NCBI GenBank assembly: GCA_901472505.1
Contig: LR590468.1
Location: forward strand, 1,897,501 to 1,961,500
Direction: 5' to 3'
From: Proteus vulgaris
GTDB lineage: Bacteria; Pseudomonadota; Gammaproteobacteria; Enterobacterales; Enterobacteriaceae
DNA: 64,000 bases
Part shown: positions 54,173 to 61,672 of the stretch, piece after piece
Numbering within the stretch: position 1 is the first letter of the stretch
Layout: every line of letters begins with the position of its first letter
Notes under the pieces: model-generated
Database searches by the model: none
Told to the model about the DNA's origin: nothing
Seen by the model: only the letters and a program-made list of their open reading frames with translations
Program-made: the position numbers and the translations under genes

Positions 54173-55067
54173 CTAACTACGTCTTAAACGACGTTGAGTA
54201 TAAAGTGCATCGAGAGTAAAGAGGATCAGTGCAACCCAGATAAAGCCAAAGGTGACTAATCGTTCAGCATCAATTTTTTCGTCATACACCATTGTGGCAA
54301 GGATAAACATCAAGGTTGGGCCAATATATTGGAAAAAACCCAATGTTGATAAACGCAGATGGTGTGCTGCTTCTGTAAAGAGTAATAACGGTACGGTTGT
54401 AATAATACCTGCTGCAATTAACAAGGTGTTTAATGACCAACTATTTTCAAGCATATTACTTGTTGGCGAATGGGGTGAAAAATAAAATGTAAACTAATGC
54501 TACTGGGAATAACCATAAAGTCTCTACTAGCATCCCGGTTTGTGCATCGACCCCTAATTTTTTACGCAGTAGGCCATAAAGGCCAAAAGTAACCGCGAGA
54601 CTGAGCCCAATGACGGGCACTGAACCAAAATGCCATAGTTGTATAAAGACACCAGTAAAAGCTAAACCTACGGCTACCCATTGCATACGACGGAAACGTT
54701 CGCTCAAGAAAAGCATGCCAAAAAGTACGTTAACAAGGGGGTTAATAAAGTAGCCAAGGCTAGCTTCTAGCATATAACCATGGTTAACGGCCCATATATA
54801 GGTAAGCCAGTTAGTTGCGATAATCACGGCTGTCAGTGCTAAGAGTAGAATTTTTTTAGGTTGACGTATTAATTGGCGTAAATAAGGCCAGTGACGACTG
54901 AGAGTCATTAAAATCAACATAAAAAAGAATGACCATAGAATACGGTGTGTGAGGATCTCTTCAGCGGGCACTTCTTGAATGCTTTTAAAATAGACAGGGG
55001 CAATACCCCAGATCAAATAGGCGCCTAAGGCACATAAAACGCCTTTCATCGTGTTTTTCTGGCTCAT
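54173..55067 (-). pseudogene. rarD: RarD, EamA-family transporter (one frameshift)
   Basis: A drug/metabolite transporter superfamily protein of the inner membrane; a mutant phenotype of chloramphenicol sensitivity is reported for Pseudomonas, but the substrate is unknown. The N-terminal frame runs from MSQKNTMKGVLCALGAY to LWLFPVALVYILFF, with about seven helices and the conserved ILTHRILWSFFFM and EASLGYFINPLVNV. It stops near 54456 after a base is lost in the A5 run (54478-54482). The other frame then supplies NMLENSWSLNTLLIAAG and RLSTLGFFQYIGPTLMF to the end. Repair gives about 298 aa with 10 helices. The start at 55067 is chosen by homology. Confidence 0.9.
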
Positions 55068-55212
55068 GCTATCTCTGGAATTGATGGAAAGGAAATGTGT
55101 GACGGGGTTATCATACCCAATGACATTATCTAATGTGTCATTAGGCATGTATTTTTACAAGTAATTAATAATATTCTAAGTATCATAGTGCGCAATGAAT
55201 TTTAACAAAGAT

Positions 55213-55680
55213 TTAACCCACAATATAAGTTGCTGTTCCACTTGCAATATGGACTTGCTTTTCATTATGTAATTCAACACGAGCAACAGAGACTTTATTG
55301 CCACTGCGTAAGATATGACTACTTGCAGTAAAACACTCCCCACGTCCAGGTCGTAAATAATCAACTCGTAAGTCAATTGTACCCATTTTAGCGAGTTTCT
55401 GTTCGAGTTGCTCTTGGGATATTGGTGCTAAACGTGTTAATGCGTTACCTACACAAACTAATCCTGCACTGACATCAAGTACCGACGCAATGAGCCCACC
55501 ATGTAAAATGCGTTGAGCAATATTACCAACCAATTTATCTTGGTAGCGGAATTGAATTTCTGCATAATCTTGTTCAAAACGAACTAACTCTAAGCCAATC
55601 AATTGGTTAAATGGCATTTTATACACAAAAACATGACCAATTAATGTTTGAGCTTCTTCTAATGTTAGCTGTTTTTCCAT
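55213..55680 (-). CDS. yigI: YigI, hotdog-fold thioesterase-like protein
   Basis: A PaaI-like hotdog protein. E. coli YigI is reported to act as a medium/long-chain acyl-CoA thioesterase. The 155-residue protein has the conserved [21 protein letters not shown] and [17 protein letters not shown]. The ATG at 55680 is chosen because GGAGG lies 8 bases upstream and the length then equals E. coli YigI. An in-frame start at 55701 lies before this ribosome site. It is upstream of rarD on the same strand, and divergent from pldA. Confidence 0.92.
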   Translation of the reverse strand: MEKQLTLEEAQTLIGHVFVYKMPFNQLIGLELVRFEQDYAEIQFRYQDKLVGNIAQRILHGGLIASVLDVSAGLVCVGNALTRLAPISQEQLEQKLAKMGTIDLRVDYLRPGRGECFTASSHILRSGNKVSVARVELHNEKQVHIASGTATYIVG

Positions 55681-55913
55681 TTTTAAAACCTCCGATATCA
55701 CGTCATAAAGTTAATATTATGTTAATGATACATGACGAAACCGTAATTGCACATTCGTGCTATAAATATAATGGCGTGAAAATATACGAGATTTAATGGC
55801 AATTACGTGTAAAATATGGTCGCTTAAGTGTAATAAAGCACATTTATAAGAACTAATTCCAAAGTAAGTACTAACTTTATATATTATTCAATAATGAGAC
55901 AGGATAATTAACT

Positions 55914-56789
55914 ATGTGTTACATCCGTTCTTTACTCGCGGTGGCTTTATTCTATCCAGCATGGGGATTTGCATCCGAAGTACAAATATCGTCGTCTCCG
56001 GCACCGCTTGTTCAGGGCAGTATCATTTCTGGTTTATTACAAGAATATGATTCACCTTTTGTTCTTTATCCTTATGAATCCAATTACATTATTTATACTG
56101 ATACCTCGGATATGAATAAAGAGGCTATTGAAAGTTATGATTGGGGCAATAAGGCTAGAAAAGATGAGGTGAAATTTCAACTTAGTCTTGCTTTCCCTTT
56201 GTGGCGTGGTATAGCGGGTGAAAATTCCGTTTTAGCAGCTTCTTATACTCAGCGCTCTTGGTGGCAATTAAGTAATAAAAAAGAGTCAGCTCCGTTTCGG
56301 GAGACAAACTATGAGCCACAACTCTTTTTAGGGTGGGCTACTGACTATAAATTTGCGGGTTGGACACTTCGTGAAATTGAAACGGGTTTTAACCATGAAT
56401 CCAATGGGCGTTCAGATCCCACATCTCGTAGCTGGAATCGAGTTTATGCACGCTTTATGGCACAAAAAGGTAATTTACAACTTGATTTAAAACCATGGTA
56501 TCGCTTTAGTGAAAGTGCACAACGTGATGATAATCCAGATATTAATCGTTACATGGGCTATTATCGTTTAAAAGCAGGTTACCGATTAGGTGAAAGTGTG
56601 ATCACGGTGACGGGTCGCTATAACTGGAACAGTGGCTATGGGGCGGCTGAATTAGGTTGGAGCTATCCAATTACTAAGCATGTCCGCTTTTATACCCAAG
56701 TATTTAGTGGTTATGGTGAATCGATGATTGACTATAATTTTCGCCAGACACGTGTTGGTGTGGGTGTGATGCTGAATGATATGCTGTAA
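55914..56789 (+). CDS. pldA: Outer-membrane phospholipase A (OmpLA)
   Basis: A calcium-dependent outer-membrane beta-barrel phospholipase that removes phospholipids from the outer leaflet. The 291-residue precursor has a signal peptide of about 20 residues (RSLLAVALFYPAWGFAS). The catalytic site is in TGFNHESNGRSDPTSRSWNR, with the His, Ser and Asn of OmpLA. Aromatic strands follow to the terminal barrel strand, VGVGVMLND. A terminator at 56831 separates it from recQ. Confidence 0.95.
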   Translation: MCYIRSLLAVALFYPAWGFASEVQISSSPAPLVQGSIISGLLQEYDSPFVLYPYESNYIIYTDTSDMNKEAIESYDWGNKARKDEVKFQLSLAFPLWRGIAGENSVLAASYTQRSWWQLSNKKESAPFRETNYEPQLFLGWATDYKFAGWTLREIETGFNHESNGRSDPTSRSWNRVYARFMAQKGNLQLDLKPWYRFSESAQRDDNPDINRYMGYYRLKAGYRLGESVITVTGRYNWNSGYGAAELGWSYPITKHVRFYTQVFSGYGESMIDYNFRQTRVGVGVMLNDML

Positions 56790-56830
56790 TTTTCCTCGTT
56801 CTGAGGTAGCATAACGCTATAAATGATGAC

Positions 56831-56854
56831 GGCACCTTCATATTGGTGCCTTTT
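56831..56854 (+). terminator. Terminator downstream of pldA
   Basis: GGCACC and GGTGCC pair around an 8-base loop, followed by TTTTCTTT. It ends pldA 42 bases after its stop. Confidence 0.8.
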
Positions 56855-56903
56855 CTTTGGCTCCTCATCATAGTTTTTATCAGTAGCTTTTCAGAGGAAC
56901 GGC

Positions 56904-58733
56904 GTGTCCACAGCAGAAGTTCTTAATTCAATGCCATCAGCACAGACTATTTTGCGAGAAACCTTTGGTTATCAGCAGTTTCGTCCTGGTCAGCAAGAAA
57001 TCATCCATACCATTACAACAGGACGTGATTGCCTTGTTGTGATGCCGACAGGGGGTGGAAAATCCCTTTGCTATCAAATCCCCGCATTATTGTTAGATGG
57101 ATTAACCGTTGTTGTGTCGCCTCTGATCTCCTTAATGAAAGATCAAGTCGATCAGCTTTGTCTTCATGGCATTGAAGCTAGTTATTTAAATTCCACACAA
57201 ACACGTGAAGAGCAACTCGATGTTCAAATGCGTTGTCAAACGGGTGAAATAAAACTGCTGTATATTGCTCCTGAACGTTTGATGATGGAAAGTTTTTTGC
57301 ACCAATTGGTACAGTGGAAACCCGTATTATTGGCCGTTGATGAAGCACACTGTATTTCACAGTGGGGGCATGACTTCCGCCCTGAATATCGAGGAATTGG
57401 ATTATTAAGACAATATCTTCCCGATGTGCCTATTGTTGCACTGACAGCTACGGCAGATAACACAACGCGTTATGACATTATTAATCAGTTAGTGTTGCGT
57501 GATCCTTTAATACATATCAGCAGTTTCGATAGACCGAATATCCGCTACACTTTAGTCGAGAAATACAAACCTCTTGATCAGCTTTGGCTCTTTATTCGTG
57601 GCCAAAAAGGAAAGTCAGGCATTATTTACTGTAACAGTCGCAGTAAAGTAGAAGAAACTGCAGAGCGACTGAGTAAGCGTGGATTAAGTATTGCGGGCTA
57701 TCATGCTGGAATGGAAATGACACAGCGAGCCAAAGTGCAAGAGGCGTTTCAGCGTGATGATTTGCAAATTGTGGTTGCAACCGTTGCGTTTGGAATGGGG
57801 ATAAACAAACCTAATGTGCGTTTCGTGGTTCACTTCGATATACCTCGTAATATTGAGTCTTATTACCAAGAAACTGGGCGTGCAGGGCGAGATGGATTAC
57901 CTGCAGAAGCGGTATTATTTTATGATCCCGCTGATATGGCGTGGTTGCGTCGTTGTTTAGATGAAAAACCTGAAAGCGACCAAAAAGCGATTGAAATGCA
58001 TAAGCTCAACGCAATGGGCGCTTTTGCAGAAGCACAAACATGTCGACGACTCGTGCTTCTTAATTATTTCGACGAGCATCGACAAAATGCGTGTGGCAAC
58101 TGTGATATTTGCCTTGATCCTCCTAAGCAATATGATGGATTGGTGGATGCACAAAAGGCTTTATCCTGTATTTATCGTACTGGTCAGCACTTTGGTATTG
58201 GTTATATTGTTGAAATTTTAAGAGGCGCGAATAATCAGCGTATTCGAGATTCGGGACACGATACGTTACCTGTTTATGGCATAGGAAAAGCACAAAGTCA
58301 CGAACATTGGGTGAGTGTGATACGGCAACTTATTCATTTAGGTATGGTGACACAAAATATTGTACACCGTTCTGCATTACAGCTTACGGAAATGGCAAGG
58401 CCTATCCTTCGAGGTGAAGTCCCCTTACAATTAGCTGTGCCTAGATTATTAAGTCCAACAAAAAGCCGTAATCAACAAACAAAAAATGCGCACAGACAGT
58501 ACGATAGAAAACTATTTGCGAAACTACGGAAATTACGTAAATCTATTGCTGATGAAGAGAATATTCCGCCTTTTGTGGTCTTTAATGATGTCACGTTGAT
58601 AGAAATGGCCGAGCAATGTCCTGTTTATCCTGATGAGTTGTTATTAATAAACGGTGTCGGCCAACGAAAATTAGAACGATTTGGACCCGCTTTTATGACA
58701 CTGATCCGTGACCATATTGAGGGCTTCGAATAA
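56904..58733 (+). CDS. recQ: ATP-dependent DNA helicase RecQ
   Basis: A 3'-5' helicase of the RecF recombination pathway. The 609 residues equal the E. coli protein. Walker A is PTGGGKSLCYQ near residue 50, the DEAH box is in AVDEAHCISQWGHDFRPEY, and motif VI is QETGRAGRDG. The zinc cysteines are in AQTCRRLVLLNYF and CGNCDICLDPPKQ. The winged-helix and C-terminal HRDC domains follow. It starts with GTG at 56904, with GAGGA 7 bases upstream. In E. coli, rhtC and rhtB follow; here pldB follows after 18 bases. Confidence 0.97.
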   Translation: MSTAEVLNSMPSAQTILRETFGYQQFRPGQQEIIHTITTGRDCLVVMPTGGGKSLCYQIPALLLDGLTVVVSPLISLMKDQVDQLCLHGIEASYLNSTQTREEQLDVQMRCQTGEIKLLYIAPERLMMESFLHQLVQWKPVLLAVDEAHCISQWGHDFRPEYRGIGLLRQYLPDVPIVALTATADNTTRYDIINQLVLRDPLIHISSFDRPNIRYTLVEKYKPLDQLWLFIRGQKGKSGIIYCNSRSKVEETAERLSKRGLSIAGYHAGMEMTQRAKVQEAFQRDDLQIVVATVAFGMGINKPNVRFVVHFDIPRNIESYYQETGRAGRDGLPAEAVLFYDPADMAWLRRCLDEKPESDQKAIEMHKLNAMGAFAEAQTCRRLVLLNYFDEHRQNACGNCDICLDPPKQYDGLVDAQKALSCIYRTGQHFGIGYIVEILRGANNQRIRDSGHDTLPVYGIGKAQSHEHWVSVIRQLIHLGMVTQNIVHRSALQLTEMARPILRGEVPLQLAVPRLLSPTKSRNQQTKNAHRQYDRKLFAKLRKLRKSIADEENIPPFVVFNDVTLIEMAEQCPVYPDELLLINGVGQRKLERFGPAFMTLIRDHIEGFE

Positions 58734-58751
58734 CGCCAACAAGGAGAGCCA

Positions 58752-59756
58752 ATGACAACCACTCTTTTTAAACATTCGTGGTTATCTCGTGAAAAGCAGT
58801 TTTCTGCTTTTACGAATGGCGCTTTATTGGATTTTTGGAACCAACGTGAAGAAGGTGAATTTACGGGTGTTGATGGAGCAAAGATTCGTTATGTTCATTG
58901 GCGTTCGCCATCGCACAATAAAGCACTAGTAATTGCTTCAGGCCGTAGTGAAAGCTATGTAAAGTATCCTGAAGTTGCATTTGATTTTTTCCATACTGGC
59001 TACGATGTTTTTTTGCTTGATCATCGAGGGCAAGGCCTGTCTGACCGACTATTAGAAGACTCACAAAAAGGTCATGTGGAAAAATTCAGTGATTATATTG
59101 ATGACTTCTCAACATTCATTGATACGATAGTGTTGCCTTATCAATACCAACATTATTTTGCATTAGCCCATTCAATGGGCGGTGCTATCTTAGCGGGGTA
59201 TCTTCTAAAACATCCTCATGTTTTTAAAGCAGCCGCATTAAGTGCGCCGATGTTTGGTATTAAATTACCGATACCTCGCTGGGTGGCTAATTTTTTAGTC
59301 AATCGAGCAGAACAAAGTCAATCTGAAAGAAATAACTACGCAGTATCAACAGGTAAATGGTTTCCATTACCTTTTATTCTAAATGTGTTAACACATAGCC
59401 ATGAACGATACCGTCGTTATTTACGTTATTACGCTGATTTCCCTGAGCTACGATTAGGTGGCCCTACTTATCATTGGATGGGCGAAAGCCTACAAACAGG
59501 AGATTGGTTAATTGAACATGCGGGAGAGATTGATACCCCTTTATTAGTGCTTGAGGCTGAGCATGACAAGGTGGTAGATAATCAAGAGCTAAGGGCTTTC
59601 TGTGAACGTTATAGTCAGTCCAGAACAAGAGAAGAAAAGCAAAAATTGCCACTGGTGATTAAGGGTGCGCATCATGAAATCTTGTTCGAAATAGATAAGC
59701 TACGCTCACAAGCATTGAATGAAATCTGTGAGTTTTATGATAAGCATTTATTTTAA
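58752..59756 (+). CDS. pldB: Lysophospholipase L2
   Basis: An alpha/beta hydrolase that cleaves lysophospholipids and transfers acyl groups to phosphatidylglycerol. The 334-residue protein has the oxyanion region LLDHRGQGLSDR and nucleophile Ser in ALAHSMGGAIL near residue 142. The acid is likely the Asp in LEAEHDKVVDN, and the His is in IKGAHHEILFE. GGAG lies 8 bases before the ATG. It is in a short operon with recQ and yigL. Confidence 0.94.
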   Translation: MTTTLFKHSWLSREKQFSAFTNGALLDFWNQREEGEFTGVDGAKIRYVHWRSPSHNKALVIASGRSESYVKYPEVAFDFFHTGYDVFLLDHRGQGLSDRLLEDSQKGHVEKFSDYIDDFSTFIDTIVLPYQYQHYFALAHSMGGAILAGYLLKHPHVFKAAALSAPMFGIKLPIPRWVANFLVNRAEQSQSERNNYAVSTGKWFPLPFILNVLTHSHERYRRYLRYYADFPELRLGGPTYHWMGESLQTGDWLIEHAGEIDTPLLVLEAEHDKVVDNQELRAFCERYSQSRTREEKQKLPLVIKGAHHEILFEIDKLRSQALNEICEFYDKHLF

Positions 59757-59768
59757 TCAGGAATGTGT

Positions 59769-60569
59769 ATGTATTCGATAGTCGCTTCAGATCTTGATGG
59801 CACGTTGTTATCACCTAATCATGTATTAACCCCCTATACGCAAGAAACACTACACCTACTTATTAATAAAGGGGTGCATTTTGTATTCGCAACAGGTCGT
59901 CATCATGTTGATGTTGCTCAAATTCGTGATGGATTAGGCATTAACGCTTATATGATAACCTCTAATGGTGCAAGAGTGCATAACACGCATGGGGATCTTA
60001 TTTTTAGCCAAGATCTTGAACCTGAAATTGCTTATGACTTGTCCCTTATGGTTTTTGATCACCCTGAAATTGAAACGAATATTTATGCTGGCGACTATTG
60101 GTATGTTAATAAAGAGATGCCAGGGGCTTGTGAGTTTTTTAGAGAATCAGACTTTGGCTATGAACTATATTGTAAAACGGGATTCCCGACCACCAATGTG
60201 TGTAAGGTTTTCTTCACCTCTGATGATCATGAGCTCTTGTTGAAACTAGAAAGTGAAATTAATCAGCGCTGGGGTAATAAGGTTAATGTGAGTTTCTCAC
60301 TGCGTAATTGCTTAGAAGTGATGGCAGGAGGCGTATCTAAAGGTGAAGCGTTAGAGAAAGTGGCCGAACTGATGCAACATTCTGCGAAAGATGCGATCGC
60401 GTTTGGTGATGGTATGAATGACAAAGAGATGCTAAAGATAGCGGGTAAAGGTTGCATTATGAAAAATGCCCATCAAGCATTAAAAGATCTCCTCCCCAAT
60501 ATGGAAGTGATTGGAACTAACGCCGATGAAGCTGTGCCTCATTATTTACGTAAATTATATCAAGTGTGA
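59769..60569 (+). CDS. yigL: YigL, HAD-family sugar phosphatase (Cof type)
   Basis: A Cof-type HAD phosphatase; E. coli YigL dephosphorylates glucose-6-phosphate and related sugars under sugar-phosphate stress, and also acts on pyridoxal phosphate. The 266-residue protein has motif I DLDGTLLSPN near residue 8, motif II ITSNGARVH, the lysine in GGVSKGEALE and the motif IV GDGMNDKEML. The ATG at 59769 (MYSIVASDLDGT) is preferred by homology, with AGGA 6 bases upstream; the ATG at 59763 directly abuts it. Confidence 0.94.
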   Translation: MYSIVASDLDGTLLSPNHVLTPYTQETLHLLINKGVHFVFATGRHHVDVAQIRDGLGINAYMITSNGARVHNTHGDLIFSQDLEPEIAYDLSLMVFDHPEIETNIYAGDYWYVNKEMPGACEFFRESDFGYELYCKTGFPTTNVCKVFFTSDDHELLLKLESEINQRWGNKVNVSFSLRNCLEVMAGGVSKGEALEKVAELMQHSAKDAIAFGDGMNDKEMLKIAGKGCIMKNAHQALKDLLPNMEVIGTNADEAVPHYLRKLYQV

Positions 60570-60585
60570 TCTTCTCTAAAGAAAA

Positions 60586-60622
60586 AAGGCGAGCAAGATA
60601 ATATTGTTCGCCTTATCTTTTT
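60586..60622. terminator. Terminator between yigL and the fimbrial genes
   Basis: AAGGCGAGCAA and TTGTTCGCCTT form an 11-bp stem with an A/T loop, with T-rich sequence on both sides. It can serve convergent yigL and the fimbrial adhesin gene. Confidence 0.8.
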
Positions 60623-60640
60623 AAATCAGCCTAAATTTCG

Positions 60641-61663
60641 TTAGTGATATTGCATTGTAAATTGCAATGTACCGTTTGCTTTTCCCGCACTTGTCGTATC
60701 GGATGTTTGAATATAACCCGCTTCCAAAGGAATAGAATAACTTCCGGAACTGCTGTTTTTTTCACTTACTGTAATTAATTGTCCCAGCTTTATTGGCTGG
60801 TTTTGATACTTAATCTGTATACCATAACCTTTGGCTGTATTACTGTCTGTTGGATTACTTAAGCCAATGGTGCCTGAGGTTTGTTGGCTATCGGCAACAC
60901 CATCGAAGCGAATTTTAATCGGTGAAACAGGATCACAACTCAAATCAATATTGAAATCTTTAATACTCTCAGGACTTACAGATCCAACACCATTAAAACT
61001 GGATTTAGGGACAGCTCCAAGCGGTACATTAATATTGTTATTCATGACATCACAACCACTAGAAATAATGGTCAATGGTGAAAGATTAATTCGTGGCTCT
61101 GTTTTTCCTGTATAGTCACTGGTGATAAAACCATTGTTATAGACAATTAACATCGCAGCCCATATACCTGGAATGGTTTGTGATTTCACATTATCACGTA
61201 GCTTATACAGCTTCATTTCTAATGTAACGGAGTAATTACCACTGGTGGCGTTGGATGAACAAATAAGCCTGTTGCTATAGTTACCATCAATATTTTGCTG
61301 ACCATCGACATAAGCAGACCCACTACAACTTCCGCTAATCGTGCCATGTAACGTATAGCCAATACCACTGTTGTTAAGTTCTTTGACATAAGCCCCATTC
61401 ACTCTAGGACTGGAAGCATTAAACGAACCAGGTAAATAAATCCCTGGTCTAACTTCGCCTCCAGAAAGGTTCCACCATGTCCATGCATTCATTGTTCCTA
61501 ACGGGATTGTGGCGACTTCCGTTAAAATTGGTGCTGAACGCGATACGTAAATAGGTGCTGAATAAGTTACTGTCTTAGTAGTGAGCTCTGCCCTAAATTC
61601 AGCCATAGTGGTTGATGTATACAAAAAAGCAGACAGACAACCTAGTGTTATATATTTATTCAT
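60641..61663 (-). CDS. Fimbrial tip adhesin-like protein
   Basis: A secreted fimbrial subunit of 340 residues, about twice the size of a major pilin, which suggests a two-domain tip adhesin. It has a signal peptide (MNKYITLGCLSAFLYTSTTMA). An N-terminal domain of about 180 residues follows, with MNAWTWWNLSGGEVRPGIYL and paired cysteines. The C-terminal pilin domain (about 200-340) has SGCDVMNNNINVPLG, a second Cys in FNIDLSCDP, and the final beta strand ending TLQFTMQYH, the donor-strand-type end. I cannot name the fimbrial type. The ATG at 61663, with AGGTGATAAC upstream, is chosen over a GTG at 61672. It follows the usher by 9 bases, as the last gene of this operon. Confidence 0.85.
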   Translation of the reverse strand: MNKYITLGCLSAFLYTSTTMAEFRAELTTKTVTYSAPIYVSRSAPILTEVATIPLGTMNAWTWWNLSGGEVRPGIYLPGSFNASSPRVNGAYVKELNNSGIGYTLHGTISGSCSGSAYVDGQQNIDGNYSNRLICSSNATSGNYSVTLEMKLYKLRDNVKSQTIPGIWAAMLIVYNNGFITSDYTGKTEPRINLSPLTIISSGCDVMNNNINVPLGAVPKSSFNGVGSVSPESIKDFNIDLSCDPVSPIKIRFDGVADSQQTSGTIGLSNPTDSNTAKGYGIQIKYQNQPIKLGQLITVSEKNSSSGSYSIPLEAGYIQTSDTTSAGKANGTLQFTMQYH

Positions 61664-61672
61664 TGTTATCAC

